64,000 bases of DNA from Citrobacter sp. Lineage in GTDB: Bacteria > Pseudomonadota > Gammaproteobacteria > Enterobacterales > Enterobacteriaceae. The DNA is taken from positions 1 to 64,000 of the forward strand of contig DXKH01000021.1 of the NCBI GenBank assembly GCA_019415335.1, given 5' to 3'. The position numbers and the translations under genes are program-made. Of the stretch, positions 27,644 to 38,170 are shown one piece after another. Below the pieces are notes generated by a model. It saw only the letters and a list, made by a program, of their open reading frames with translations. It had not been told where the DNA came from and searched no databases. Position 1 is the first letter of the stretch. Every line of letters begins with the position of its first letter.

Positions 27644-28917
27644 GCCGCTGCCTCCCCGATATCCACGCCAAACTGCGCCAGCAGGTATCTTTCCGCTTTT
27701 TCGTTCCAGATACCGTGCGTCTGGGCAACCAACAGCGCCAGCTCTCTGAATAACGGATCGGTTTTGCCTTTCTCAGCGAAATCAGCAATGGCCGTCAGCG
27801 GCATCGTCACACCGTTATAGATAAGCTTCTTGCCGCCCGGAATATCCGGCAAATTCAGAACAGTATCAGGCACCGCATCGAGACCGCCAATATGAGTTAC
27901 CATAAACGACGGCTGAAGCTGGCCCGTTGCGCTCAGTGCAATCGCCTCTTTCATATCATCGGTAGAACCGCCGGAGGTTCCGACCACGTGCGTACTGTTG
28001 TAATGCACGTTGTAGAAATTAAAAGGCACTTTAAAGCGACTCTCCGTCGGCCCGGCGAAGAAGTTCAGACAACCGTCTTCTGCCAGAATATCGTCAGCCA
28101 TCTCCACGACGGCTGGCACGGCGGCATAGACAAATACGTCATCGAACCCGGCACCGCCCGTTAATTCGCACAGTTGCGGCGCGGGGTCGGCCATACCAGA
28201 CGAATTCACATAGATGAGTTCGATTCCCTTGCGCGCGGCCAGTTCGACCGGAAGGAGTTTTTTAGCCTGCTCCAGACGCGTTTCATCGATATCCACAACC
28301 ACTACGCGTGCCGGTTTGATCCCGCCGTTGATGGCATAATCAATCGCACCAATTCCCATTGGCCCGGCGCAGGCTAAAAGCGCAATATTGCCGCCGGGCT
28401 TAATCCCCATTCGGTGCTCATACACATAAGGCGTCATATGATAATTCGCCTTATAAGCACCAATGATGCAACACATCGGTTCCGCCAGTGAAGCGGCCGC
28501 AAAATAAGAACCGTGATATGGCAATACACATCCCAGATTGACCGCGACTTCAGGAATAATCATATACGTGGCATTACCACCGAAATATTCGTAGCTGTAT
28601 CCTGCGGAATAACCGCTCGGCAATCCCATTGCGGGTTGTAAAACAAAACGCTGCCCTTTCTTATATTTCCCGATCAGATTTTTTCCCACTTCGACAATGA
28701 TTCCGGCGCATTCATGGCCGGTAATCACCGGGTGATTTTCCAGATCATCAGGAACACGTTTATGTTCACTGCCTAATGTCGCGGCCTTCCAGGTGGATAA
28801 GCATACGCTATCGGAGATCACGCTAACTAACAGTTCATTTTCCGTAATTTCAGGTAATTCAAACTCACGGATACGGACATCCTGTTTGCCATATATTGCA
28901 GCAACTTTCGTTTTCAT
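27640..28917 (-). CDS. yggP: Zinc-type alcohol/polyol dehydrogenase YggP
   Basis: 425-residue medium-chain dehydrogenase. Catalytic zinc ligands are expected at Cys39 (SVCLSTWK) and the GHECAGIIVEVG segment; the Rossmann fold shows LACAGPMGIGAIDYA. The family oxidises sugar alcohols or their phosphates. Next to a PTS of the mannitol type, oxidation of an imported hexitol phosphate is the natural inference, but the real substrate is not known to me. 23 bases after cmtA. Confidence 0.88.
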   Translation of the reverse strand: MKTKVAAIYGKQDVRIREFELPEITENELLVSVISDSVCLSTWKAATLGSEHKRVPDDLENHPVITGHECAGIIVEVGKNLIGKYKKGQRFVLQPAMGLPSGYSAGYSYEYFGGNATYMIIPEVAVNLGCVLPYHGSYFAAASLAEPMCCIIGAYKANYHMTPYVYEHRMGIKPGGNIALLACAGPMGIGAIDYAINGGIKPARVVVVDIDETRLEQAKKLLPVELAARKGIELIYVNSSGMADPAPQLCELTGGAGFDDVFVYAAVPAVVEMADDILAEDGCLNFFAGPTESRFKVPFNFYNVHYNSTHVVGTSGGSTDDMKEAIALSATGQLQPSFMVTHIGGLDAVPDTVLNLPDIPGGKKLIYNGVTMPLTAIADFAEKGKTDPLFRELALLVAQTHGIWNEKAERYLLAQFGVDIGEAAA

Positions 28918-28940
28918 ATTTGCTCCAGAAACCAGAAATG

Positions 28941-30320
28941 CTAATTCGACGTTAAGTGATTAAATAAATCGTCAAGAAGCGGATCGCCAATATAGTTTTT
29001 TATCAACACCAGAGGCTTATGACTGACTCGCTTAACGCGTCCCTCAAGGCTGGCATGAGTCACGATAATATCGGCATCATCAGGGACATTTTCGATGGCG
29101 TAATGTTTGACATCGATAGACAACCCGGCTTTTTCCAGGCGCTTACGAAACGTCGTCGCCCCCATCGCACTGGACCCCATTCCCGCATCACATACAAAGG
29201 CGATACGTTTGACATGGCGATATGAAAAGTTGCCTTCCTGCTTCATGGCTTTGACAGCTTTGGCTGAATCACTGAACGTCTCTTCACTCTCGGCCAGATC
29301 ATTTCTTTCCATTTTCAGGATCAATGAGGTGATGATAAAGGTCACCACCGTTCCCGCCGTGACGCCCGCAATCGTGGCAAGAAAAGAGCCTTTTGGCGTC
29401 AATGCCAGGTACGCGAAAATCGATCCTGGGCTGGGACCTGCAACCAGGCCGCCGCCTAACAGGTTAAACACCCATGTTCCGCTCATTCCCCCGGCAATCA
29501 TGCCGATCAGGGTCAGCGGCTTCATCAGCACATACGGGAAGTAGAGTTCGTGAATACCGCCCAGAAAATGGATAATCATGGCGCCGGGTGCCGATTTCTT
29601 CGCCATCCCTTTACCAAAGAAGGCAAACGCCAGCAGTAAACCTAAACCGGGGCCAGGGTTTGAGGCCACCATGAAAAAGATGGATTTTCCCGTCTCCGAA
29701 GCCTGCTGCATTCCCAGCGGATAATAGACGCCCTGGTCAATCGCGTTATTCAGAAAGAGGATTTTCGCGGGTTCATTAATCAATGAAAGGAGCGGTAGAT
29801 AACCTGCATGTACCAGCGATTCAATACACTCTTTCACAAAGTTATTGGCAATGAGGACCGCCGGACCAATGACTTCAAACCCCAGCAGGCACAACATCAT
29901 TCCGGCAATGCCTAAAGAGAAGTTATTAATCACCATCTCAAAGCCCGCGGGAATACGCTGGTCCAGCAGACGGTCAATGTATTTAATCACCAGACCACCC
30001 AGTGGCCCCATGATCATTGAACCGAGGAACATCGGGATATCCGCGCCAATAATCACGCCGATTGTACCGATTCCCCCCATCACCGCCCCGCGCTTCCCGC
30101 CCACCAGATGTCCACCGGTAGAGCCAATCATTACGGGTAATAAATAGGTAATCATCGGGCCGACTATTTTGGCGAAATGCTCATTGGGCATCCACCCTGT
30201 CGGAATAAATAATGCAGTAATAAAACCCCAGGCAATAAAAGCACCGATATTAGGGATGACCATTGCAGTCAAAAATCCCCCAAAAGCCTGGACCTTTGCA
30301 CGAGCAGACTTGTGTTCCAT
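28941..30320 (-). CDS. cmtA: Mannitol-type PTS permease, EIICB component CmtA
   Basis: 459-residue phosphotransferase permease. The N-terminal two thirds is the membrane IIC domain (FGGFLTAMVIPNIGAFIAWGF and many hydrophobic helices; substrate loop around GGIHELYFPYVLMKP). The C-terminal 85 residues form the IIB domain with phospho-Cys377 in CDAGMGSSAMGA. No IIA domain is fused; the separate CmtB supplies it. In E. coli CmtAB is called a cryptic mannitol system. All catalytic residues are intact here. Confidence 0.93.
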   Translation of the reverse strand: MEHKSARAKVQAFGGFLTAMVIPNIGAFIAWGFITALFIPTGWMPNEHFAKIVGPMITYLLPVMIGSTGGHLVGGKRGAVMGGIGTIGVIIGADIPMFLGSMIMGPLGGLVIKYIDRLLDQRIPAGFEMVINNFSLGIAGMMLCLLGFEVIGPAVLIANNFVKECIESLVHAGYLPLLSLINEPAKILFLNNAIDQGVYYPLGMQQASETGKSIFFMVASNPGPGLGLLLAFAFFGKGMAKKSAPGAMIIHFLGGIHELYFPYVLMKPLTLIGMIAGGMSGTWVFNLLGGGLVAGPSPGSIFAYLALTPKGSFLATIAGVTAGTVVTFIITSLILKMERNDLAESEETFSDSAKAVKAMKQEGNFSYRHVKRIAFVCDAGMGSSAMGATTFRKRLEKAGLSIDVKHYAIENVPDDADIIVTHASLEGRVKRVSHKPLVLIKNYIGDPLLDDLFNHLTSN

Positions 30321-30347
30321 GATAATATCCTGTCGAGGAGAAAATGA

Positions 30348-30791
30348 TTATGCGCGGGCGATAATATCCGCCAGCTGTTTTTCTGATTTAGCAGCAAATA
30401 ATGCTGCCAGGTTTTCCTCTTCACATAATAGTTCGCTTAAAGCCTGGATAGCGCCGATATGTGAATCGGCATTCGCCGCTGATAACCCGATAAGTAATTT
30501 TACGGGTTCGTCATCGTCGGAAAACTGTACTTCCTGTTTAAGTAGCGTTAATGACATGCCTGTTTTTAGCGCGCCACATTCCGGGCGAGCATGAGGCATC
30601 GCCACACCGGGAGCCAGAATATAATAAGGACCATTGGCGATCGTCGAATCTTTTATAGCCTGGATATAACTGGCATTCACATAATGATTTGCCAGCAACG
30701 ATGACATGGAAAAATCAATGGCTTCCTGCCAGTTCTTTGCCACCGGTTTTATTGAAATAGAAGCTTCAGGAAAATAGTCAATCAACCGCAT
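30348..30791 (-). CDS. cmtB: PTS EIIA component CmtB
   Basis: 147-residue IIA protein of the mannitol/fructose class, with phospho-acceptor His67 in PGVAMPHARPE. It passes phosphate from HPr to the IIB Cys of CmtA. First gene of cmtBA-yggPFDC, 27 bases before cmtA. Confidence 0.93.
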   Translation of the reverse strand: MRLIDYFPEASISIKPVAKNWQEAIDFSMSSLLANHYVNASYIQAIKDSTIANGPYYILAPGVAMPHARPECGALKTGMSLTLLKQEVQFSDDDEPVKLLIGLSAANADSHIGAIQALSELLCEEENLAALFAAKSEKQLADIIARA

Positions 30792-31063
30792 AAATTATCC
30801 TTATTTTATTTTTAGGGTACAACGACTCGCTAAAAACAAAATACGCGTGCGGCAAAATGAAATCAATCAAGGGAAAAACAGAGGCAGGAAAAAGGGATAA
30901 TAATCCAAAGCATTAAAAAACAATGTGTTGCATATGAAAATTAAAATAGCAAGATCAATTACGTGATGTACATTGCAAATTTGCAAACACACTAAATATC
31001 AATTATGTGAAATAGATCTACAATAAGCCCTTGTCTGAGTAAAAATAATTACTTCCTCAGATG
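30792..31063. promoter_or_regulatory. cmtB upstream region
   Basis: AT-rich, no credible gene. It lies upstream of cmtB and downstream of the tktA end. TATGTGAAATAGATCTACA near 31005 has a good left CRP half (TGTGA) but a weak right half, and ACGTGATGTACATTGCA near 30961 is similar. CRP control of the cmt operon is therefore possible but unproven. Confidence 0.4.
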
Positions 31064-31064
31064 A

Positions 31065-31090
31065 TAACGGGCCGCCGAAGCGACCCGTTA
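31065..31090 (-). terminator. Putative tktA terminator
   Basis: Stem TAACGGG / CCCGTTA extended by CGC / GCG around a CGAA tetraloop, 20 bases beyond the tktA stop. The following minus-strand sequence has only a weak T run. Confidence 0.6.
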
Positions 31091-31109
31091 GAGACTGTTG
31101 CAATGATGA

Positions 31110-33101
31110 TTACAGCAGTGCTTTTGCTTTCGCGACAACGTTGTCAACGGTGAAGCCGAACTCTTCGAACAGTAACTCTGCCGGAGCAGATTCACCGAAG
31201 GTGGTCATGCCGACGATCGCGCCGTTCAGACCCACGTACTTGAACCAGTAGTCAGCGATACCGGCTTCCACTGCTACGCGAGCGGTAACCGCTTTCGGCA
31301 GTACGGATTCACGGTAAGCCGCATCCTGCTTATCGAACGCGTCGGTGGACGGCATGGAGACCACGCGCGCTTTCACGCCTTCTGCAGTCAGTTTGTCCCA
31401 TGCGGCAACCGCCAGCTCAACTTCTGAACCGGTCGCAATGAAGATAAGCTCAGGCTGGCCTGCGCAATCTTTCAGTACGTAGCCACCGCGCGCGATGTTC
31501 GCCAGTTGCGCTTCAGTACGCTCCTGCTGTGCCAGGTTCTGACGGGAGAGGATCAGCGCGGTCGGGCCATCCTGACGCTCTACGCCGTATTTCCATGCCA
31601 CGGCAGATTCAACCTGGTCACATGGACGCCAGGTGCTCATGTTCGGCGTTACACGCAGAGAAGCCACCTGCTCTACCGGCTGGTGAGTCGGACCATCTTC
31701 GCCCAGACCGATGGAGTCGTGGGTGTAAACCATCACCTGACGCTGCTTCATCAGCGCAGCCATACGCACGGCATTACGCGCATATTCAACGAACATCAGG
31801 AAGGTGGAGGTATACGGCAGGAAACCACCGTGCAGGGAGATACCGTTGGCAATCGCGGTCATACCGAATTCACGTACACCGTAATGGATGTAGTTACCGG
31901 CAGCATCTTCGTTGATGGCTTTAGAACCCGACCAGATAGTCAGGTTAGACGGTGCCAGGTCAGCAGAGCCACCGAGGAATTCCGGAAGCAACGGACCAAA
32001 AGCTTCGATCGCATTCTGGGACGCTTTACGGCTGGCGATTTTCGCCGGGTTAGCCTGCAGCTTAGCGATGAATTCGTTCGCTTTCGCATCGAAGTCAGAC
32101 GGCATTTCGCCTTTCATACGACGAGTGAATTCAGCCGCTTCCTGCGGGAAGGCTTTCGCGTAGGCCGTAAATTTCTCGTTCCAGGCAGACTCTTTCGCCT
32201 GACCGGCTTCTTTCGCATCCCACTGAGAATAGATTTCAGACGGGATTTCGAACGGTGCGTAATTCCAGCCCAGCTGTTCGCGGGTCAGTGCGATTTCGGC
32301 GTCGCCCAGCGGCGCACCGTGGGAATCGTGGGTACCGGCTTTGTTCGGGGAACCGAAACCGATGATGGTTTTGCACATCAGCAGGGACGGTTTGTCGGTA
32401 ACTTTACGCGCTTCTTCGACTGCGCGTTTGATGGCGTCAGCGTCGTGGCCGTCAACACCACGTACCACGTGCCAGCCGTACGCTTCGAAGCGTTTAGCGG
32501 TGTCGTCAGTGAACCAGCCTTCAACGTGACCATCAATAGAGATGCCGTTATCATCATAGAACGCCACCAGTTTGCCCAGCTTCAGCGTACCGGCCAGAGA
32601 GCATACCTCGTGAGAGATACCTTCCATCATGCAGCCGTCGCCCATGAAGGCATAGGTGTAGTGGTCAACGATGTCATGGCCCGGACGGTTGAACTGTGCC
32701 GCCAGCGTTTTTTCAGCGATAGCCATACCGACCGCGTTCGCAATACCCTGACCCAGCGGACCGGTGGTGGTTTCCACACCGGCGGTGTAACCCACTTCCG
32801 GGTGACCCGGGGTTTTGGAATGCAGCTGACGGAAGTTCTGCAGCTCAGACATCGGCAGATCGTAACCGGTGAGGTGCAGCAGGCTGTAAATCAGCATGGA
32901 GCCGTGGCCGTTGGAGAGTACGAAACGGTCACGGTCAGCCCAGGACGGGTTGCCCGGGTTGTGGTTCAGGAAATCACGCCACAGGACTTCGGCAATGTCA
33001 GCCATTCCCATCGGGGCACCCGGGTGACCGGATTTGGCTTTCTGTACTGCGTCCATGCTCAGCGCACGAATAGCATTGGCAAGCTCTTTACGTGAGGACA
33101 T
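31110..33101 (-). CDS. tktA: Transketolase 1
   Basis: Thiamine-diphosphate enzyme of the pentose phosphate pathway, moving two-carbon units between sugar phosphates. 663 residues from [17 protein letters not shown], as in E. coli; the ten-residue upstream extension in frame is rejected. Cofactor motif GDGCMMEG near 154 and the downstream Asn pattern DDNGISIDG are intact; His residues in GHPGAPMG and the pyrimidine-domain [10 protein letters not shown] are present. Monocistronic, divergent from loiP. Confidence 0.98.
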   Translation of the reverse strand: MSSRKELANAIRALSMDAVQKAKSGHPGAPMGMADIAEVLWRDFLNHNPGNPSWADRDRFVLSNGHGSMLIYSLLHLTGYDLPMSELQNFRQLHSKTPGHPEVGYTAGVETTTGPLGQGIANAVGMAIAEKTLAAQFNRPGHDIVDHYTYAFMGDGCMMEGISHEVCSLAGTLKLGKLVAFYDDNGISIDGHVEGWFTDDTAKRFEAYGWHVVRGVDGHDADAIKRAVEEARKVTDKPSLLMCKTIIGFGSPNKAGTHDSHGAPLGDAEIALTREQLGWNYAPFEIPSEIYSQWDAKEAGQAKESAWNEKFTAYAKAFPQEAAEFTRRMKGEMPSDFDAKANEFIAKLQANPAKIASRKASQNAIEAFGPLLPEFLGGSADLAPSNLTIWSGSKAINEDAAGNYIHYGVREFGMTAIANGISLHGGFLPYTSTFLMFVEYARNAVRMAALMKQRQVMVYTHDSIGLGEDGPTHQPVEQVASLRVTPNMSTWRPCDQVESAVAWKYGVERQDGPTALILSRQNLAQQERTEAQLANIARGGYVLKDCAGQPELIFIATGSEVELAVAAWDKLTAEGVKARVVSMPSTDAFDKQDAAYRESVLPKAVTARVAVEAGIADYWFKYVGLNGAIVGMTTFGESAPAELLFEEFGFTVDNVVAKAKALL

Positions 33102-33380
33102 TTTGACTCCAGATCGGATGATGAAGGCCATACCCGCAACGACTTGACGACAGCGCGTTTTGGGCTACGCCGGAAAAAAGTGCGAACAATGTAACCCAAG
33201 CCGCGTGTCATGTACATGGAGCATCCTTTTGCCGCTTCAGAAATCTCCGGATCACACTCGCATGTTGCGCAATCTGCTCGCCCGCTTGTTGTTCTTTTCT
33301 TTATACTTAGCGTTGAGCGCGGATTCATCTGCAAATCGCGCACTTTTAGAACAATCCTCATTTCGTGTGGAAGAAAAAAC

Positions 33381-34139
33381 ATGAAGATTCGCGCGTTACT
33401 GCTTGCTATGGGCATGGCGACGGTGCTGACCGGCTGCCAGAATATGAATTCCAATGGACTGCTCTCCTCCGGGGCCGAGGCGTTTCAGGCCTACAGCCTG
33501 AGCGACGCGCAGGTTATCGCGTTAAGTAACCAGGCCTGTACGGAAATGGATGGTAAAGCGACTATCGCGCCTGCCGGCAGCGAGTACGCGAAGCGCCTGA
33601 GCAAAATCGCCACGGCGCTCGGCGATAACATCAACGGACAAGCGGTCAACTACAAGGTCTACATGGCGAAAGACGTGAATGCCTTCGCGATGGCGAACGG
33701 CTGTATTCGCGTGTACAGCGGCCTGATGGACATGATGACAGATAACGAAGTCGAAGCGGTGATTGGCCATGAAATGGGTCACGTTGCGCTTGGACACGTG
33801 AAGAAAGGTATGCAGGTAGCGCTGGGTACCAACGCCGTTCGTGCAGCCGCGGCCTCAGCGGGCGGGATCGTCGGCAGCCTGTCGCAGTCACAGCTCGGCG
33901 ATCTGGGGGAAAAACTGGTGAACTCGCAGTTCTCCCAGCGTCAGGAATCGGAAGCGGACGACTACTCGTACGATTTGTTGCGCAAACGCGGTATCAGCCC
34001 GGCGGGGCTTGCCACCAGCTTCGAAAAACTGGCGAAACTGGAAGAAGGTCGTCAAAGCTCTATGTTTGACGATCACCCGGCCTCCGCAGAACGTGCGCAA
34101 CATATTCGCGATCGCATGAAAGCGGACGGGATTAAGTAA
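33381..34139 (+). CDS. loiP: Outer-membrane lipoprotein metalloprotease LoiP
   Basis: M48-family zinc protease anchored to the outer membrane; E. coli LoiP (YggG) is induced at low osmolarity and partners with BepA. 252 residues: signal peptide with lipobox LTGC (lipidated Cys19) and zinc motif HEMGH at 130-134, with the third ligand in the later QRQESEADDYS segment. The start at MKIRALLLAMG was chosen because the long upstream extension has no signal-peptide character. Its divergent gap to tktA (about 280 bases) holds both promoters. Confidence 0.95.
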   Translation: MKIRALLLAMGMATVLTGCQNMNSNGLLSSGAEAFQAYSLSDAQVIALSNQACTEMDGKATIAPAGSEYAKRLSKIATALGDNINGQAVNYKVYMAKDVNAFAMANGCIRVYSGLMDMMTDNEVEAVIGHEMGHVALGHVKKGMQVALGTNAVRAAAASAGGIVGSLSQSQLGDLGEKLVNSQFSQRQESEADDYSYDLLRKRGISPAGLATSFEKLAKLEEGRQSSMFDDHPASAERAQHIRDRMKADGIK

Positions 34140-34149
34140 CATTCAAGCG

Positions 34150-34186
34150 TGCCGGATGACGGCGTAAACGCCTTATCCGGCCTACA
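34150..34186. repeat. REP element after loiP
   Basis: Canonical REP: TGCCGGATGACGGCGTAAAC followed by GCCTTATCCGGCCTACAG, between convergent loiP and speB. Confidence 0.85.
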
Positions 34187-34195
34187 GAACAACAA

Positions 34196-34330
34196 ATTTA
34201 GTCTGGTGAGCGGGCGTTATTGGCGAAGCCAGTTTGGGCCTGGACAGCGCACAGCCACCGGAGCGTACACGTAGTACGTGAGGATGGCGAGCACTGCCCG
34301 GGTTCAAAATGGCGAGTAAAATAGCCCGAA
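34196..34330. repeat. Unclassified intergenic repeat-like sequence
   Basis: Structured, GC-rich stretch with the palindrome GTACACGTAGTACGTG near 34265 and the blocks GGATGGCGAGCACTGCCCGGG and AAAATGGCGAGTAAAATAGCC. I recall similar wording in intergenic gaps of other enterobacteria, so it is probably a dispersed repeat family, but I cannot name it. Confidence 0.4.
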
Positions 34331-34335
34331 ACCCG

Positions 34336-35256
34336 TTACTCGCCTTTCTTCGCCGCCTGGATGTAGAGCATCTCCAGCGCCAGCGTCGCCGCCGCCAGGG
34401 CAGTGATTTCGGACTGATCGTAAGCCGGAGCCACTTCCACCACGTCCATCCCCACGATGTTCAGATCTTTCAGACCGCGTACCAGTTTGATGGCGCGATC
34501 GGAGGTCAGGCCGCCAATCACCGGCGTACCGGTGCCCGGCGCGAATGCCGGATCCAGGCAGTCGATATCAAAAGTCAGATAGACCGGCATATCGCCGACA
34601 ATCTGCTTCACCTGGGCGATGATGTCATCAACGCCGCGATCGTTCACCTGGCAGGCGTCCAGCACGGTAAAGCCGTTGTCTTTGTCGAATTCCGTACGAA
34701 TACCAATCTGCACAGAGTGATTCGGGTCGATCAACCCTTCGTTCGGCGCGGTGTAGAACATGGTGCCGTGGTCAAACTCACAACCGTTCGCATAGGTGTC
34801 GGTGTGAGCATCGAAATGGACCAGCGCCATTTTGCCAAAGTGTTTTGCGTGCGCGCGCAGTAGCGGCAGCGTCACAAAGTGGTCACCGCCAAAAGAGAGC
34901 ATACGTTTACCGGCTGCCAGCAGTTTCTCAGCGTGCGCCTGCAGTCTTTCGCTCATTTCACGCGCGTCGCCAAAGGCGTAAACCAGATCGCCGCAGTCCA
35001 CTACGTTCAGGCGCTCACGCATGTCGAAGTTCCACGGGAAACGGTTGTGTTCCCAGGCCAGATTCGTTGACACCTGACGGATTGCCGCCGGGCCGTGACG
35101 TCCACCTGCGCGACCCGACGTCGCCATGTCAAACGGCACGCCAGTGATCACCCAGTCCGCATCGCTGTCATACGGCTGGAAATTCAGCGGCAGACGCAGG
35201 AAGCCAAAGGCGTTAGAAACCAGGGAGTTATCGTACTGATGACCTAAGGTGCTCAT
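34336..35256 (-). CDS. speB: Agmatinase
   Basis: Manganese ureohydrolase turning agmatine into putrescine and urea. 306 residues from [15 protein letters not shown] (E. coli start). Metal-binding motifs of the arginase fold are [21 protein letters not shown] and [15 protein letters not shown]. It follows speA on the same strand with a structured 143-base gap, so the two consecutive steps of the arginine route to putrescine are adjacent. Confidence 0.97.
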   Translation of the reverse strand: MSTLGHQYDNSLVSNAFGFLRLPLNFQPYDSDADWVITGVPFDMATSGRAGGRHGPAAIRQVSTNLAWEHNRFPWNFDMRERLNVVDCGDLVYAFGDAREMSERLQAHAEKLLAAGKRMLSFGGDHFVTLPLLRAHAKHFGKMALVHFDAHTDTYANGCEFDHGTMFYTAPNEGLIDPNHSVQIGIRTEFDKDNGFTVLDACQVNDRGVDDIIAQVKQIVGDMPVYLTFDIDCLDPAFAPGTGTPVIGGLTSDRAIKLVRGLKDLNIVGMDVVEVAPAYDQSEITALAAATLALEMLYIQAAKKGE

Positions 35257-35286
35257 GGCAAAAACCTCATATTCGTCGATATAAAA

Positions 35287-35325
35287 AAACCCTCCCGCGT
35301 CGTTAGGCCCGACGAGAAAGGGTTT
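35287..35325 (-). other. Hairpin between speA and speB
   Basis: Outer stem AAACCCT / AGGGTTT and inner stem CGTCG / CGACG. On the minus strand, the transcribed direction, the outer stem is followed by a T run (complement of AAAAAAA), so it looks like an attenuator or partial terminator separating speA from speB. Confidence 0.6.
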
Positions 35326-35399
35326 GATTCGTATACACACTAATTGGGTAAATTATCGCTGCTTAATTGCCCAGGTTCAAGTCGCCCGGGCATCAGCCA

Positions 35400-37376
35400 T
35401 TACTCGTCTTCGAGATACGTATAACCGTACAGACCCGCTTCGAACTCTTCGAGGAACTGCTGCTGCAGCGCATCGTCCAGACCGGTTTGTTTCACCTGAT
35501 CGCGGAAGTGTGTCAGCAGAGTTTTCGGATCCAACTGCACGTATTGCAACATGTCCGCCACGGTATCCCCTTCATCCGACAGCTCAACTTCTACGCTGCC
35601 ATCCGGGAAGACAAACACGTCAACCGCTTCGGTATCACCAAACAGGTTGTGCATATTACCGAGGATCTCCTGATACGCACCGACCATGAAGAAACCGAGC
35701 ATCGGCGGGTTATCCGGATCGTACTCCGGCATCGGCATGGTTGTCGCAATGCCATCGCCGTCGATGTAGTGATCGATAGCGCCGTCGGAATCACAGGTGA
35801 TATCCAGCAGAACCGCACGACGCTCAGGCACCTGATCCAGCCCTTCCAGCGGCAGGACCGGGAACAGTTGATCGATCCCCCACGCGTCCGGCATTGACTG
35901 GAACAGCGAGAAGTTGACGTACATTTTGTCCGCCATACGTTCCTGCAGTTCGTCGATGATCGGACGGTGCGCGCGATTTTGCGGATCCAGCTGTTTCTGC
36001 ACTTCGTGGCACATGCTTAAGTAAAGCTGCTCCGCCCACGCACGCTCCTGCAGGCTGAAGGTGCCGGAAGAGTAACCGATGTGGATATCATGCAAATCCA
36101 TCTGGCTGTCATGCAACCATTCGCGCAGCGAACGACGGGTGCCTGGCTCGTGCATCTCCTGCCAGGTTTCCCACATGCTTTGCAGCGCGCGCGGCGCGTC
36201 GTCAGCCGGAGCGACAGGCACGGTATATTCGTTACGCTCAACGCCGATGATGTTGGACACCAGCACCGTGTGGTGCGCGGTTACCGCCCGACCGGACTCG
36301 GTGATCACCGTCGGATGCGGCAGGCCATTTTCTTCACAGGCATCGCCAATGGCCCAGATAATGTTGTTGGCGTACTCATTCAGGCCATAGTTCACCGAGC
36401 AGTCAGACTGCGAGCGGGTCCCTTCGTAGTCCACGCCCAGACCGCCGCCCACGTCGAAACACTGGATGTTAACGCCCAGCTTATGCAGCTCAACGTAGAA
36501 ACGGGCAGACTCACGCACGCCGGTGGCGATATCACGGATATTCGCCATCTGCGAACCGAGGTGGAAATGCAGCAGTTGCAGGCTGTCGAGACGCCCGGCT
36601 TCACGCAGGGTTTCCACCAGTTGCAGGACCTGTGTTGCCGCCAGGCCGAATTTGGATTTTTCGCCGCCGGAGGACTGCCATTTACCAGAGCCCTGTGAGG
36701 CCAGACGAGCGCGCACGCCCAGACGCGGAATGACGTTTAAACGTTCGGCTTCATCCAGCACAATGGCGATTTCAGACATCTTCTCAATGACCAGATAGAC
36801 CTTGTGGCCCATCTTCTCGCCGATCAGCGCCAGACGAATGTATTCACGGTCTTTATAGCCGTTACACACGATCACCGAGCGGGTCATTCCGGCATGTGCC
36901 AGGACCGCCATCAGTTCCGCTTTGGAACCGGCTTCCAGTCCCAGCGGTTCGCCAGAATGGATTAAGGATTCGATCACACGACGATGCTGGTTAACCTTGA
37001 TCGGATAAACCAGGAAATAGTCACCGTTGTAGCCGTACGACTCACGCGCGCGTTTGAACGCGGCGTTAATGGAGCGCAGGCGGTGTTGCAGGATCTGCGG
37101 GAAGCAGAACAGCGCCGGCAGGCGTTGCCCTTGCGCTTCACGCGCTTTCACTAGCTTAGCGAGATCGACACGCGCTTCCGGCACGTCCGGGTCAGGACAC
37201 ACGCTAATATGCCCCAACTCATTGACGTCGTAGTAGTTATTGCCCCACCAGGCAATATTGTAAGTACGCAGCATCTTGCTGGCTTCCTGGGAGCTCATTG
37301 CAACCTCCTGCATGGAGCGTAGTACACCCTGTTCGCCTGCTGACGAAGGCGAACCCAAAGACATGTCGTCAGACAT
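35400..37376 (-). CDS. speA: Biosynthetic arginine decarboxylase
   Basis: PLP enzyme converting arginine to agmatine, first step of the arginine route to putrescine. 658 residues from [12 protein letters not shown], the same as E. coli; four more in-frame codons upstream are not supported. PLP-binding Lys127 lies in [10 protein letters not shown], the glycine loop in [13 protein letters not shown], and an active-site Cys/Asp region in [11 protein letters not shown]. Near identity along the whole chain. yqgB lies eight bases upstream on the same strand. Confidence 0.97.
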   Translation of the reverse strand: MSDDMSLGSPSSAGEQGVLRSMQEVAMSSQEASKMLRTYNIAWWGNNYYDVNELGHISVCPDPDVPEARVDLAKLVKAREAQGQRLPALFCFPQILQHRLRSINAAFKRARESYGYNGDYFLVYPIKVNQHRRVIESLIHSGEPLGLEAGSKAELMAVLAHAGMTRSVIVCNGYKDREYIRLALIGEKMGHKVYLVIEKMSEIAIVLDEAERLNVIPRLGVRARLASQGSGKWQSSGGEKSKFGLAATQVLQLVETLREAGRLDSLQLLHFHLGSQMANIRDIATGVRESARFYVELHKLGVNIQCFDVGGGLGVDYEGTRSQSDCSVNYGLNEYANNIIWAIGDACEENGLPHPTVITESGRAVTAHHTVLVSNIIGVERNEYTVPVAPADDAPRALQSMWETWQEMHEPGTRRSLREWLHDSQMDLHDIHIGYSSGTFSLQERAWAEQLYLSMCHEVQKQLDPQNRAHRPIIDELQERMADKMYVNFSLFQSMPDAWGIDQLFPVLPLEGLDQVPERRAVLLDITCDSDGAIDHYIDGDGIATTMPMPEYDPDNPPMLGFFMVGAYQEILGNMHNLFGDTEAVDVFVFPDGSVEVELSDEGDTVADMLQYVQLDPKTLLTHFRDQVKQTGLDDALQQQFLEEFEAGLYGYTYLEDE

Positions 37377-37384
37377 AGCGAACC

Positions 37385-37516
37385 TCAAATTTTATTAACA
37401 AGTGTAAAACAGTTGACTACTATCGCAATCCGAAGAGGCGATAACAACCCATAAACAGTCGGATTTCCCAGCAGAAAGTGCTGGTACTCCGCCTGCGCGA
37501 CCGGTTTCTTTTTCAT
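37385..37516 (-). CDS. yqgB: Small protein YqgB
   Basis: 43-residue protein starting [14 protein letters not shown] and ending VNCFTL plus a few residues, clearly homologous to E. coli YqgB in both termini. The middle is more divergent. A longer in-frame start exists 24 codons upstream, but the short form matches the known protein. It sits directly before speA, so it may be cotranscribed or act in its leader. Biochemical function unknown to me. Confidence 0.8.
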   Translation of the reverse strand: MKKKPVAQAEYQHFLLGNPTVYGLLSPLRIAIVVNCFTLVNKI

Positions 37517-38034
37517 ATCATTGTAAAACACGTAACCGAACTTACGTATGACGGTTCGGCGAAACCACGAGAAAACTCTTGTTTCCACAAGAGCGCCCTT
37601 GTTCAGTCCTTAGTGCCAGTTACCGGCTCTGGAGTCCTGAGAAGCGCCGAGATGGGTATAACATCGGCAGGTATGCAAAGCAGAGATGCAAATTGCGGAG
37701 GACATGCGCACACCAGAACGGTGCGACAGATTCAGCAGAATACAACGGTTCATTATCTCTTATCACCTCCACGGTCGCTCCATCTGGAACGAACCCACAA
37801 GCCAAAGCTAACGTTTTAACCCGGCTGGAAGTGGCGACACGACGAAAATGTCGTGTGCTTTTTGTATGAGCCGCGCGCCGCGTTTTATACCGGGATGGAC
37901 GCCAAAAAGCAAAACATAAATGCGCACATTGCCAGCAGTGTCTGCAAAAATTTCCACCAGGGTTTTCAACACAGTGAGACCGGATTCAAAAAACAGTGGA
38001 AATCGGGTGAAGAAGTGACCTAAAATAGCCATCC
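37517..38034. other. Gap between yqgB and the metK promoter
   Basis: About 520 bases without a gene I can support. It must contain the yqgB-speA promoter. In K-12 annotation small doubtful ORFs (yqgC, yqgD) were placed in this interval. A minus-strand frame at 37808-38182 runs antisense into metK and could be the counterpart of one of them, but I cannot confirm that it is expressed. Confidence 0.5.
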
Positions 38035-38080
38035 AGATGTTAATCCATCCATACTGATTAACACTCAGACTGCCAGTGTC
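38035..38080. promoter_or_regulatory. Met boxes (MetJ operator) of metK
   Basis: Consecutive eight-base units AGATGTTA, ATCCATCC, ATACTGAT, TAACACTC and AGACTGCC resemble degenerate copies of AGACGTCT, the tandem arrangement bound by MetJ with SAM. The cluster lies 91-136 bases before metK, which MetJ represses in E. coli. Confidence 0.6.
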
Positions 38081-38170
38081 ACTAACCTGCAGGCCTTGGT
38101 AGAATCCTCTGCTTCGGCTTTTCCGCACAACAGTTTGAGCTAACCAAATTCTCTTTAGGTGAAATAAAAC

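Noticed and set aside
31506..33095. Plus-strand frame of 529 codons opposite tktA
   Set aside because: Antisense shadow of a strongly biased gene; rich in Arg, His, Gln and Val with no motif, and tktA is certain.
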